Source: Diaphorobacter sp. HDW4A (GTDB taxonomy: Bacteria > Pseudomonadota > Gammaproteobacteria > Burkholderiales > Burkholderiaceae_C). From it: a DNA stretch of 64,000 nucleotides. Numbering within the stretch: position 1 is the stretch's first letter; each line of letters starts with the position of its first letter. Shown in pieces: positions 18,319 to 27,080 of this stretch. Location: NCBI RefSeq assembly GCF_011305995.1, contig NZ_CP049910.1, forward strand, positions 186,001 through 250,000. The letters run 5' to 3'. The notes beneath the pieces were generated by a model that saw only the letters and a list, made by a program, of their open reading frames with translations, searched no databases and had not been told where the DNA came from. Both the position numbers and the translations under genes were made by a program.

Positions 18319-21126
18319 ATGAGCAATTCCAAGACACTGGTGCTGGTTGATGGTTCCAGCTACCTTTATCGCGCCTTCCACGCCATGCCTGACTTGCGTG
18401 CCGTGCCGGGCGACCCGACGAGCGCGGCCACCGGCGCGATTCGCGGCATGATCAACATGATGCAGGCGCTGCGCAAAGAAGTGGCAGCCGACTACGCGGT
18501 CTGCGTGTTCGACGCGAGCGGCCCGACCTTCCGCGACGAGATCTATACCGAATACAAGGCGCAGCGCGCGCCCATGCCCGACGACCTGCGCTCGCAGATC
18601 GACCCGATCCACGACGTGGTGCGCATGCTGGGCTGGAAGGTCGTGGCGGTGCCCAAGGTCGAGGCCGACGACGTGATCGCCACGCTCGCGCGCATCGCTG
18701 CCGAGCAGGGCATCGACGTGGTGGTCTCGAGCGGCGACAAGGATCTGTCGCAGTTGGTCAACGAGCGCATCACCATCATCGACACCATGAACGGCAAGAA
18801 GCGCGACGTAGCCGGCGTGACCGAAGAATTCGGCGTGCTGCCCTCGTTGATGGTCGACTTTCAGGCGCTGGTCGGCGACACCGTGGACAACGTGCCCGGC
18901 GTCACCAAGGTGGGCCCCAAGACAGCGTCCAAGTGGCTGCTCGAATACGGCTCGCTCGACAAGCTCGTCGAGAACGCCGCGGACATCAAGGGCGTGGCGG
19001 GGCAGAACCTGCGCGATGCCATCGCCTCCGGCCAGCTCGCACTCAGCCGCCAGCTGGTCACGATGAAGACCGACTGTGAACTGGATGACTACATCTCCGG
19101 CCTTCCGGCGCTCGATGCCATCACGCTCGGCGAACCTGATGGTGTGCAACTGCAGCCGTTCTACGAAAAATACGGCTTCAAGGGCCTCGCGCGCTCGCTT
19201 GGTGCAGTGGACAAGCCCGCGGCTCAAACCAAGCAAGCCAAGCAGGCAGCCGATGACGGGCAGAACGATCTGTTCTCGACCGAAGACGCCATCACCACCG
19301 AAATCGCGGTGCAGGCCCAGCACCGCGACGTGGTCTACGAAACGCTGCTGACCGAGGCTGAACTCGACCGCTGGATCGCGAAGATCGACGCCGCCAAGCT
19401 CACCGCCATCGACACCGAAACCACCTCGCTCGACGAGCAGCAGGCGCGCATCGTCGGTATCAGCTTCAGCGTGGAGCCCGGCAACGCGGCCTATGTGCCG
19501 GTGGCCCATGACGGCCCCGACGCGCCCGAGCAGCTGCCGCTCGATCTGGTGCTCGCCAAGCTCAAGCCCTGGCTGGAAGACGAGGCCAAGAAGAAGCTCG
19601 GCCAGCACATCAAATACGACCGCCACGTGTTCGCCAACGAAGGCATCGACGTGCGTGGTTATCTGCACGACACGATGCTGGAGAGCTATGTGCTCGAAGT
19701 GCACAAGCCACATGGTCTGTCGAGCCTGGCCGATCGCCATACGGGCCGCAGCGGCATCACGTATGAAGACCTGTGCGGCAAGGGCGCCAAGCAGATTCCG
19801 TTCTCGCAGGTGCCTGTGGAAAAGGCCGCAGCGTATTCGTGCGAAGACTCGGACCAGACGCTCGATGTGCACAACGTGCTCTGGCCGCAGCTCGAAGCCA
19901 ACGACAAGCTGCGCGGCATCTACGAGCTGGAAATGCAGACCAGCGAAGTGCTGTTCCGCATCGAGCGCAACGGCGTGCTGATCGACGCGGCGGAACTGGC
20001 CAAGCAGAGCCACGACCTCGGCCAGCGCATCGTGCAGCTCGAGTCCGAAGCTTATGAGATCGCGGGTCAGCCGTTCAATCTGGCCAGCCCCAAGCAACTC
20101 GGTGAAATCTTCTTCGACAAGCTCGGCATGCCGGTCGTGAAGAAGACCGCCACCGGCGCGCGCTCGACCGATGAAGAAGTGCTTGAAAAACTTGCCGAAG
20201 ACTACCCGCTGCCCGCCAAGCTGCTCGAGCACCGCAGTCTCAGCAAGTTGAAGGGCACCTACACCGACAAGATCGCGCAACTTGCTGACGCCAAGGGCCG
20301 CGTGCACACGCACTACGCGCAGGCCGTGGCGGTGACCGGGCGCCTGTCGAGCAATGATCCGAATCTGCAGAACATTCCCGTGCGCACTGCCGAAGGCCGC
20401 CGCGTGCGAGAGGCCTTCGTTGCGCCCGAGGGCCGTGTGATCGCCAGCGCCGATTACAGCCAGATCGAGTTGCGCATCATGGCCCACATCAGTGGCGACG
20501 AATCGCTGCTGCGCGCCTTTCACGACGGTATTGACGTGCACAAGGCGACCGCCGCCGAGGTGTTCGGCGTCAGCGTCGATCAGGTCACGAGCGAGCAGCG
20601 CCGCTATGCCAAGGTCATCAACTTCGGCCTCATCTACGGCATGAGCAGCTTTGGCCTTGCCAAGAATCTCGGTATCGAGACCAAGGCCGCAGCGGCTTAC
20701 ATCGACAAGTATTTCCAGCGCTACCCCGGCGTGAAGCAGTACATGGACGAGACCAAACTGCAGGCCAAGTCGCAGGGCTATGTGGAGACTGTGTTCGGTC
20801 GCCGCCTGTATCTCCCCGAGATCAACTCCCCGAATGGCCCGCGCCGCGCCGGTGCCGAGCGCGCAGCGATCAACGCGCCCATGCAGGGCACGGCCGCCGA
20901 CCTCATCAAGATGGCGATGGTTGCGGTGCAGAAGGAGCTGGAGGCGAAGAAGCCTGGTATCTTGATGATCATGCAGGTGCACGACGAACTGGTGTTCGAG
21001 CTGCCCGAATCGGAAGTCGAATGGGTGCGCACCGAGGTGCCGCGCCTGATGGCCGACATCGCGAAGCTCAAGGTGCCGCTGCTCGCGGAAGTGGGGTTCG
21101 GGCCGAACTGGGAGAAGGCGCACTGA
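18319..21126 (+). CDS. polA: DNA polymerase I
   Basis: A 935-residue full-length Pol I, used for Okazaki-fragment maturation and repair synthesis. The N-terminal 5'-3' exonuclease begins LVLVDGSSYLYRAFHAMP. The 3'-5' proofreading domain keeps its DTETTSLD motif near residue 360 and the YSCEDSDQT motif, so proofreading is probably active. Polymerase motif A is DYSQIELR starting at Asp712, motif B RRYAKVINFGLIYGMSSFG, and motif C VHDE with His888-Asp889. The start ATG at 18319 matches the family N-terminus; the long upstream extension of the frame to 18019 is antisense to the DUF2782-like gene. A hairpin follows the stop. Confidence 0.97.
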   Translation: MSNSKTLVLVDGSSYLYRAFHAMPDLRAVPGDPTSAATGAIRGMINMMQALRKEVAADYAVCVFDASGPTFRDEIYTEYKAQRAPMPDDLRSQIDPIHDVVRMLGWKVVAVPKVEADDVIATLARIAAEQGIDVVVSSGDKDLSQLVNERITIIDTMNGKKRDVAGVTEEFGVLPSLMVDFQALVGDTVDNVPGVTKVGPKTASKWLLEYGSLDKLVENAADIKGVAGQNLRDAIASGQLALSRQLVTMKTDCELDDYISGLPALDAITLGEPDGVQLQPFYEKYGFKGLARSLGAVDKPAAQTKQAKQAADDGQNDLFSTEDAITTEIAVQAQHRDVVYETLLTEAELDRWIAKIDAAKLTAIDTETTSLDEQQARIVGISFSVEPGNAAYVPVAHDGPDAPEQLPLDLVLAKLKPWLEDEAKKKLGQHIKYDRHVFANEGIDVRGYLHDTMLESYVLEVHKPHGLSSLADRHTGRSGITYEDLCGKGAKQIPFSQVPVEKAAAYSCEDSDQTLDVHNVLWPQLEANDKLRGIYELEMQTSEVLFRIERNGVLIDAAELAKQSHDLGQRIVQLESEAYEIAGQPFNLASPKQLGEIFFDKLGMPVVKKTATGARSTDEEVLEKLAEDYPLPAKLLEHRSLSKLKGTYTDKIAQLADAKGRVHTHYAQAVAVTGRLSSNDPNLQNIPVRTAEGRRVREAFVAPEGRVIASADYSQIELRIMAHISGDESLLRAFHDGIDVHKATAAEVFGVSVDQVTSEQRRYAKVINFGLIYGMSSFGLAKNLGIETKAAAAYIDKYFQRYPGVKQYMDETKLQAKSQGYVETVFGRRLYLPEINSPNGPRRAGAERAAINAPMQGTAADLIKMAMVAVQKELEAKKPGILMIMQVHDELVFELPESEVEWVRTEVPRLMADIAKLKVPLLAEVGFGPNWEKAH

Positions 21127-21134
21127 GCGCCAAT

Positions 21135-21170
21135 CGTTTCGCCCGTCAGTGTTGGTGGGCGGAACGGTTT
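21135..21170 (+). terminator. Probable terminator after polA
   Basis: CGTTTCGCCC (21135-21144) pairs with GGGCGGAACG (21157-21166) with one G-T wobble; the following T tract is short. It separates polA from the convergent LysR gene. Confidence 0.6.
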
Positions 21171-21180
21171 TCCACGTTGT

Positions 21181-22113
21181 TCAAATGCGGGGTGGCAGCA
21201 GCCACTCGGCATGCATTTCCCGTAGTTGCGTCGCCACCCCGCGCACTTCGGCAATGGCCTCGTCCGCAATCGTGGACAGACTGCTCTGCCTGCGCGTCAC
21301 CACTCCCACCGAGCGCAATGGCCCGTCGGTGATCGACGAGATTTTCATCCCTTTTAAGCTCACCATCGGCATCATGCCCAGATACGGCAGCACCGCCACG
21401 CCCGTGCCTTCCTTCACGAATCCCGCAATCGTGCCCACCTGATCGAGCTGCATCTTGGGCCGGAACTCCACGCCGCGCTGCAGAAACGCGGCGCTGATGT
21501 AGCGCATCGCGGTGCTCGCGTCGGTCATGCTGATCACGGGGAGTTGGAGCAGATCGTCGAGCTTCACCTCGTCGGCAATGCGTTTTCGCCATGCACCGCA
21601 GGACAGCAGCACGAAGCGGTCGCGCAGGATTTCCTCGTATTGCAGCTCGGGATGCGATGGCGCGACCGAAGCGAGCGCGAAGTCCACCAGGTAGTTCAGC
21701 ACGCGCTCGATGCTTGCGCTGTTGGAGCAGTCGTGAATGGTGATGCGCGGGGCATTGCGGCGGGCTTCGAGTTGTGCACAGACCTGCGGCAACATCACGT
21801 TGGCGAGCGAGGGCAGGGAGGCGATGCGCAACTGCTGCGCCTCGCGCTCGGCGGCGTTCTGCATACGCAGCAGGCCCGCGTCATATTCGCCGATCACCGT
21901 GCGCGCGACGGTCGCGAGCTGCCTGCCGCTGTCGGTGAGCTGCACGCTGCGCGTCGTGCGCTCGAACAGCGTCACGCCGAGGGCATCCTCCAGATCGCGG
22001 ATAGTCTTGCTGAGCGAGGGCTGGGTGATGAACAGCTGCTCGGCGGTCTTGCTGAAATTCAGTGACTCGCTCAGGGCGAGAAACATGCGCAGTTGGCGTG
22101 GCGAGATATTCAT
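21181..22113 (-). CDS. LysR-family transcriptional regulator
   Basis: A 310-residue LysR-type regulator. The N-terminal winged helix-turn-helix is complete (RQLRMFLALSESLNFSKTAE, then LFITQPSLSKTIRDLEDALG) and is followed by the linker helix and the usual substrate-binding domain. It is divergent from an operon of an SDR dehydrogenase, a Bug-type binding protein and a carboxymuconolactone-decarboxylase-like protein, which it very probably controls. The 95-base intergenic space contains a T-N11-A-like dyad near its own start. The inducer is not evident. Confidence 0.92.
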   Translation of the reverse strand: MNISPRQLRMFLALSESLNFSKTAEQLFITQPSLSKTIRDLEDALGVTLFERTTRSVQLTDSGRQLATVARTVIGEYDAGLLRMQNAAEREAQQLRIASLPSLANVMLPQVCAQLEARRNAPRITIHDCSNSASIERVLNYLVDFALASVAPSHPELQYEEILRDRFVLLSCGAWRKRIADEVKLDDLLQLPVISMTDASTAMRYISAAFLQRGVEFRPKMQLDQVGTIAGFVKEGTGVAVLPYLGMMPMVSLKGMKISSITDGPLRSVGVVTRRQSSLSTIADEAIAEVRGVATQLREMHAEWLLPPRI

Positions 22114-22121
22114 GCCTTCAT

Positions 22122-22137
22122 TCTATAAATGGATAGA
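22122..22137. promoter_or_regulatory. Candidate LysR-type operator
   Basis: TCTATAAATGGATAGA (22122-22137) has CTAT/ATAG arms around six bases and fits the T-N11-A pattern of LysR boxes. It lies 9 bases from the LysR start in the divergent promoter region shared with the SDR operon. The region around it is AT-rich compared with the genome, as expected for a promoter. Confidence 0.5.
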
Positions 22138-22208
22138 CAGAAAGAATTTCAAAAATAAATACCGTTTGCCTACGATGCCTGATCGACAAAACACAAGGAG
22201 ACGACAAG

Positions 22209-23003
22209 GTGCTGGATCTCACGGGCAAGGTGGCATTGGTGATGGGCTGCGGCGCGGTGGCCGACGGCTGGGGCAATGGGCGCGCGACGGCGGTGCTGTT
22301 TGCGCGGCAGGGCGCGAAGGTGTTCGGCACGGACCTCGTGCTCGCGAACGCCGAGGAGACGCGGCGCATCATCACCGAGGAGGGCGGGCAGGCGCATGTC
22401 GAGGCCTGCGATTCCACCCGCTCCGATCAGGTGGCAAAGACGGTGCAGGCCTGCATGGCGCGCTTTGGCCGCATCGACATTCTGGTCAACAACGTGGGCC
22501 TGTCGCAGCCCGGTGGGCCGGTGGACATGGACGAGGCGGTGTGGGACGCGCAGATGCAGGTGAACCTGAAAAGCGCGTTCCTCTGCTGCAAATACGTGAT
22601 CCCGCACATGCGCGCGCAGGGCGGCGGCGCCATCGTCAACGTGGCGTCCGTCGCAGGCCTGCGCTACATCGGCAAGCCGCAGGTGGCCTACGCGGCGGCC
22701 AAGGCGGGGTTGCTGCATTTCACACACACCACTGCCGTGATCCATGCACCCGAAGGCATCCGTTTGAACAGCGTGGTGCCGGGGCTGATGCATACGCCGC
22801 TGCTTGAAGGTCTGGCTGCCAAATACGCCAAGGGCGATACCGAAGGCTTCATCAACACCCGCAACAACCAGGTGCCGATGAAGCACATGGGCACCGGCTG
22901 GGACACGGCGCATGCGGCGCTGTTCCTCGCATCGGACGAGAGCCGCTACGTGACCGGCACCGAGATCGTGGTCGACGGTGGCCTCGTTGCCGCAACGCGC
23001 TGA
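22209..23003 (+). CDS. SDR-family dehydrogenase
   Basis: A 264-residue classical short-chain dehydrogenase with the catalytic residues intact: Ser147 in NVASVAG, Tyr161 and Lys165 in YAAAKAG. The cofactor-binding turn is unusual (MGCGAVADGWGNGRA, in place of TGxxxGxG), seen in an SDR subgroup. A GTG start at 22209 is supported by AAGGAG at 22195-22200. The gene heads an operon with a Bug binding protein and a CMD-like protein, divergent from a LysR regulator, suggesting uptake and oxidation of a hydroxylated organic acid or alcohol. The substrate is not known. Confidence 0.88.
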   Translation: MLDLTGKVALVMGCGAVADGWGNGRATAVLFARQGAKVFGTDLVLANAEETRRIITEEGGQAHVEACDSTRSDQVAKTVQACMARFGRIDILVNNVGLSQPGGPVDMDEAVWDAQMQVNLKSAFLCCKYVIPHMRAQGGGAIVNVASVAGLRYIGKPQVAYAAAKAGLLHFTHTTAVIHAPEGIRLNSVVPGLMHTPLLEGLAAKYAKGDTEGFINTRNNQVPMKHMGTGWDTAHAALFLASDESRYVTGTEIVVDGGLVAATR

Positions 23004-23046
23004 TTCGCCACCGCAACTCAAATCACAACGACAAGGAGACAAGCAC

Positions 23047-24018
23047 ATGACATTGAAACGCCGCCACTGGCTTGCCGCAGCCTGCATGGCTCTCGCCTGC
23101 GCGGGCGCACCGACCGCATGGGCGCAGACCTATCCCAGCCAGCCGATTCGTCTCATCGTGCCGTTCGCCCCCGGCGGGGCGGTGGACCAGACAGCCCGCA
23201 TCATCGGCAACACGCTCGGCGAGAAGCTCGGCCAGTCCATCGTCATCGAGAACAAACCCGGTGCGAGCGGCTCGCTCGGCGCGGGCGAACTGCACCGCGC
23301 CAAGCCCGATGGCTACACGCTGATGCTGGCGCTCGACTCACAGGCGGTGAACCATCACACGGTGAAGAACCTGCCGTTCGACACCTTCAAGGATTTCGAC
23401 TACCTGAGCCTGCTCGTCACCACGCCGCAGGTGCTGGTCGTGCGCAACGAGATGCCAGCGAAGAATTTCGATGAACTGGTCGCTTACCTCAAGGCCAACC
23501 CGAAAGCGTCCTACGCCTCGGCGGGCACGGCATCAGCGGGGCATGTGAACAGCGCGCAGCTCTCCATCGCCAAAGGTCTCAAGACCGAGCATGTGCCTTA
23601 CAAAGGCGCCGCCCCGTTGCTCACCGACCTGCTCGGCGGCCATGTCGACTACGCGTTCGCGGGGCTGTCGGTGATGAATCCGCAGATCAAGGCGGGCAAG
23701 CTGCGCGCGCTGGCGGTGAGCTCGCCCAAGCGCTCGGCTCTGTTGCCCGATGTGCCCGCGATGAACGAACTGATTCCCGGCTTTGAATTCCCCACCTGGA
23801 TCGGCATCGTCGCGCCGCCGGGCATGCCCGGCGATGTGCGCGCGAAGCTGCTCAAGGCGACGCAAGACACCATGCACGATCCGCAGGTGGCGAAGAAGTT
23901 TGCGGAGAACGCGTTCGACGTGGTGGCCAGCGCGCCCGAGGTCTTCACCGCACGCGTGCGCAAGGACTCCGACGTGATGGCCGATCTGGTCAAGCGCAAG
24001 ATCGTCACCAGCGATTGA
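23047..24018 (+). CDS. Bug/TctC-family periplasmic solute-binding protein
   Basis: A 323-residue tripartite tricarboxylate receptor family protein. It has a signal peptide (MTLKRRHWLAAACMALACAG, cleaved about at TAWAQ), then the family opening YPSQPIRLIVPFAPGGAVDQ, ENKPGASGSLGAGE and a typical VPYKGAAPLLTDLLGG. AAGGAGA precedes the ATG. These proteins bind carboxylates or related anions in the periplasm. It is the second gene of the LysR-linked operon. No membrane subunit is adjacent; it may work with the tctBA products or have a sensing role. Confidence 0.9.
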   Translation: MTLKRRHWLAAACMALACAGAPTAWAQTYPSQPIRLIVPFAPGGAVDQTARIIGNTLGEKLGQSIVIENKPGASGSLGAGELHRAKPDGYTLMLALDSQAVNHHTVKNLPFDTFKDFDYLSLLVTTPQVLVVRNEMPAKNFDELVAYLKANPKASYASAGTASAGHVNSAQLSIAKGLKTEHVPYKGAAPLLTDLLGGHVDYAFAGLSVMNPQIKAGKLRALAVSSPKRSALLPDVPAMNELIPGFEFPTWIGIVAPPGMPGDVRAKLLKATQDTMHDPQVAKKFAENAFDVVASAPEVFTARVRKDSDVMADLVKRKIVTSD

Positions 24019-24066
24019 TCACCATTTTTTTTATTCATTCATTTTGTTCAAGGACACACCGGAACC

Positions 24067-24594
24067 ATGGCCCGTATTCCCTATGCCGATCCTGCCAACC
24101 CCGCCGTCAAGCCGCTGGCCGATCGCATCGTCGCCGAGCGCGGCAGTATCCTGCACCTCTATCAGATGCTGCTCAACAGCCCATCGGTCGCGGAAGGTTG
24201 GCTCAACTACCTGACCGCCATCCGCCAGAAGTCGACGCTCGACGGGGCCCTGCGCGAGATGGTGATCATGCGCGTCGCCCATCTCAACCGCGCCCCCTAC
24301 GAAGCCGATCAGCACGCCCCCATCGCGCTCAAGGAAGGCATGACGCAGGCGCAGTTGGACGCGCTTGTCGACTGGCCCGCGCATGCAGCACTGTTCAGCG
24401 ACTTGGAGCGCGCGGTGCTCGCCTATACGGATGCGATGACGCGCGACGTGCAGGTGCCGGACGATGTGTTCGCCGCCGTATCCAGCCATTTTGCGCAGCA
24501 GCAGATGGTGGAACTGACAGCCACCGTGGCGGCCTACAACATGGTGTCGCGGTTTTTGGAGGCGCTGCAGATACATTCGCACGACGCGCGCTGA
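24067..24594 (+). CDS. Carboxymuconolactone decarboxylase/AhpD-like family protein without CxxC
   Basis: A 175-residue all-helical protein of the carboxymuconolactone-decarboxylase-like superfamily, recognisable from LREMVIMRVAHLNRAPYEADQH and the later LTATVAAYNMVSRFLEAL. The paired redox cysteines of AhpD-type members are absent (the equivalent place reads YEADQH), so a peroxidase-like role is unlikely, whereas a decarboxylase or other enzymatic role is open. It is the third gene of the LysR-linked operon, 48 bases after the Bug gene. This supports a catabolic function for the cluster. Confidence 0.8.
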   Translation: MARIPYADPANPAVKPLADRIVAERGSILHLYQMLLNSPSVAEGWLNYLTAIRQKSTLDGALREMVIMRVAHLNRAPYEADQHAPIALKEGMTQAQLDALVDWPAHAALFSDLERAVLAYTDAMTRDVQVPDDVFAAVSSHFAQQQMVELTATVAAYNMVSRFLEALQIHSHDAR

Positions 24595-24669
24595 CGAACA
24601 AGGTGGTCGGCGGATTGATACGATGCCAAGAATTCCTCCTGCTTTCAACGCGCATCGTCGCCTGATTTC

Positions 24670-25749
24670 ATGTTCCAGAAATTGCTTGGCCGGCTACTGC
24701 CATCTGCAGCGTCGACGCAAACCACCGACAAGGCAGTGACCGACAGTCCAGCCGAACTGCCACGATTCATCGAAGCCGCAGGCGTGCAGCCGCTCGATTT
24801 CGAAGAGTTGCTGATCGTCGAACAGGGCCTGCCTGTGCCGGACTGGGATGCGGTGCGGGAGTGGGCTGCCGAGATCTTCGATGCGGGTGAGTGCGATCGG
24901 GTCTGGGGTGAGATCGAGGTTGCGTGGTTGGTGCATCTGCGTGCAGCGCTTGGCTCGCATTACCGGCTGGTGCGGCGAGGCAGTGCGATTGTGCTGTCGA
25001 GTCTGGAGGGGGTGGTGGCGGTGGCTGCAGCGCAGTTCATCAACGCGGCGCAGCAGCGTATCGTCACAGTGCTCGATGGTGTGGCTGAGGAGCCCGGGGG
25101 CAGTGGCTACGACATTCTGCTGGTCTTCGATGACGAGGAGACCTACTACGACTATGTCTCGCGCTACTACCCGCAGGAGGGCGAATTCGCGTTCAGCGGC
25201 GGCATGTTCATCAACGATGGCTGCGGGCATTTCGTGACGCGCAAGGCGGATGATCTCAAGGACATCGAGCCGACCATCGTGCACGAACTCACGCATGGCA
25301 GTCTCATGCATCTGTCGATTCCGCTGTGGCTCAACGAAGGCCTTGCGGTGAATACCGAGGAGCACCTGAGCGGCGGGCAGCGCCACCGGCATACGGCCAA
25401 GCAGCGCGATGCCATGCACCGCAAGTTCTGGAACACACGCACGATCCAGGAGTTCTGGACAGGCTACTCGTTCCAACGCCCCGATGAGGGCAATATGTTG
25501 TCCTACGATCTGGCGCAATTGCTGGTCAGGCATCTGTCCGCCGACTGGCCGCAGTTCGTGCGTTTTGCGAATGCGGCCGATGCGCGCGATGGCGGCGATG
25601 CGGCGGCGCGGCAGGCGCTTGGGGTGGATCTGGGCGAGTTGGTGAAGGCGCTGTTCGATGTGCAGGATGGACAAGATGTTGGAGGCACGCGCTGGAGTCC
25701 CGATCCGGCATCGTGGGGCGGAGGCGGAACCTTCACCGAAACCGCCTGA
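24670..25749 (+). CDS. Putative gluzincin-type zinc metallopeptidase (peptidase MA-like)
   Basis: A 359-residue protein without signal peptide or membrane segment. The central part carries a zinc-peptidase signature: His205-Glu-Leu-Thr-His209 followed by LWLNEGLAVN with Glu223 as probable third ligand, the pattern of the peptidase-MA-like superfamily. The first 150 residues and the low-complexity Gly-rich C-terminus are not recognised. The role and substrate are unknown, and cytoplasmic location is inferred from the lack of an export signal. It stands alone, 75 bases after the CMD-like gene and 91 bases before the dienelactone hydrolase gene. Confidence 0.7.
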   Translation: MFQKLLGRLLPSAASTQTTDKAVTDSPAELPRFIEAAGVQPLDFEELLIVEQGLPVPDWDAVREWAAEIFDAGECDRVWGEIEVAWLVHLRAALGSHYRLVRRGSAIVLSSLEGVVAVAAAQFINAAQQRIVTVLDGVAEEPGGSGYDILLVFDDEETYYDYVSRYYPQEGEFAFSGGMFINDGCGHFVTRKADDLKDIEPTIVHELTHGSLMHLSIPLWLNEGLAVNTEEHLSGGQRHRHTAKQRDAMHRKFWNTRTIQEFWTGYSFQRPDEGNMLSYDLAQLLVRHLSADWPQFVRFANAADARDGGDAAARQALGVDLGELVKALFDVQDGQDVGGTRWSPDPASWGGGGTFTETA

Positions 25750-25840
25750 ATTCACGGGGCCAACGCCCGGTGTGTCCATCCGTCCATGTAGACTGATTCC
25801 CATGGCATTCGCCACCTACATCATCCACAGGAGATAGCGC

Positions 25841-26737
25841 ATGAAGCATGACGACATGAAACGCGATTTCGATTCGCTTTTGCCCGGCCAATCCAACGAA
25901 TCGGGCGCATCGCGCCGCACGGCGCTGAAAGTGGCGCTGGGTGCGGGTTATGCGGCGGCGGTGGTGCCGGTCTGTGCGCAGACGGCGATGAAGACCTCGG
26001 CCGAGGGCCTCACCGTGGGTGATGTGCATTACGAGGTCAACGGCTTTCAGGTCAACGCCTACCGAGCGGTGCCCAAGGACAAGAAGAACGCGCCGGTGAT
26101 TCTGGTGATCTCAGAGATCTTTGGCGTGCACGACTACATCGCCGACACCTGCCGCCGCCTCGCCAGGGAGGGCTACATGGCAATTGCGCCAGACCTGTTC
26201 GCGCGCCAGGGCGATCCGATGTCATACGGCGAGATCGCCAAGATCCAGAGTGAGGTGATCTCCAAGGTACCCGATGCGCAGGTCATGGGCGATCTCGACG
26301 CGACCGTGAAATGGGCCGGGGCGAACGGTGGCGACATCGGCAAGCTAGGCATCACCGGCTTCTGCTGGGGCGGCCGCATCACCTGGCTCTATTCGGCGCA
26401 TGGCCCGGTCAAGGCGGGGGTGGCGTGGTACGGGCGCCTTGTGGGCGACGCCACGCAGAATACGCCCAAGCACCCGGTGGATCTTGCGCCAATCCTCAAG
26501 GCGCCGGTGCTGGGGCTGTATGGCGAAAAAGATGGCGGCATCCCCCTTGACACGATTGATAAGATGAAAGCAGCTCTCAAAGAGGGCTCTTCTGCCGCCA
26601 AGGCATCCGAGTTCGTGATCTACCCGGATGCACCGCATGCTTTCCACGCCGACTACCGCGCCAGCTTCCGCAAGGAGGCGGCCGAGGATGGCTGGAAGCG
26701 CGCACTGGCGTGGTTCAAGACGCACGGGGTGAGTTGA
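25841..26737 (+). CDS. Dienelactone hydrolase family protein with Tat-like N-terminus
   Basis: A 298-residue alpha/beta hydrolase of the dienelactone hydrolase family. The triad is Cys175 in GFCWGG, Asp231 in GEKDGG and His266 in APHAFH, with the conserved Glu in VISEIFG. The N-terminus carries SRRTALK followed by a hydrophobic stretch ending PVCAQ, consistent with twin-arginine export, so the mature enzyme is probably periplasmic. GGAG precedes the ATG. Exported members of this family are common and their natural substrates are largely unknown. Confidence 0.88.
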   Translation: MKHDDMKRDFDSLLPGQSNESGASRRTALKVALGAGYAAAVVPVCAQTAMKTSAEGLTVGDVHYEVNGFQVNAYRAVPKDKKNAPVILVISEIFGVHDYIADTCRRLAREGYMAIAPDLFARQGDPMSYGEIAKIQSEVISKVPDAQVMGDLDATVKWAGANGGDIGKLGITGFCWGGRITWLYSAHGPVKAGVAWYGRLVGDATQNTPKHPVDLAPILKAPVLGLYGEKDGGIPLDTIDKMKAALKEGSSAAKASEFVIYPDAPHAFHADYRASFRKEAAEDGWKRALAWFKTHGVS

Positions 26738-26849
26738 TCGCTTTCTTTCAACGATCTCCCAGCCGCTGTCGGGGTCTGCCAAAACGAGGACAATGTGCCT
26801 TTTGGTGGCGTCCCCGCTCAGCCAGCGTGCAGCCAGGCAGGAGGAACAC

Positions 26850-27009
26850 GGCGACGTTGAATAAGTCACCGTGTTTTGCGCGCTCCGAGTCGGGATGGGC
26901 TGCAAGGCGCAAAGCGCAGCAATAGCTACCGCTATTGCGAGCATTTGCAACGCCGCAGATCGCCCGAATCGGAGATGCGCGGAACGCGAGTGACTTGTTC
27001 AGCGTTGCC
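26850..27009. repeat. Imperfect palindromic element of about 160 bp in the gap 26738-27080
   Basis: GGCGACGTTGAATAAGTCAC (26850-26869) pairs with GTGACTTGTTCAGCGTTGCC (26990-27009) at 17 of 20 positions; the three mismatches would be G-U pairs in RNA. Pairing resumes inside: CTCCGAGTCGGG with CCCGAATCGGAG, and AATAGC with GCTATT around the centre. The whole could fold as one long hairpin. It has no coding potential and resembles a miniature inverted-repeat or REP-type element. The remaining gap (26738-26849) shows nothing recognisable; the terminator that follows is listed separately. Confidence 0.75.
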
Positions 27010-27011
27010 TC

Positions 27012-27032
27012 AAGCCCTACGGGGCTTTTTTT
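27012..27032 (+). terminator. Rho-independent terminator upstream of the ZIP transporter gene
   Basis: AAGCCC (27012-27017) and GGGCTT (27022-27027) around a TACG loop, followed by seven Ts. It would stop transcripts coming through the palindromic element. Confidence 0.7.
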
Positions 27033-27080
27033 GTTGACGAAATAAACCATGCAGGTGCTGCCTGCCTGCGGGAAGAAGCT

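Noticed and set aside
18298..21123. A 941-codon minus-strand frame opposite polA
   Set aside because: Shadow frame with no recognisable domain; polA is complete.
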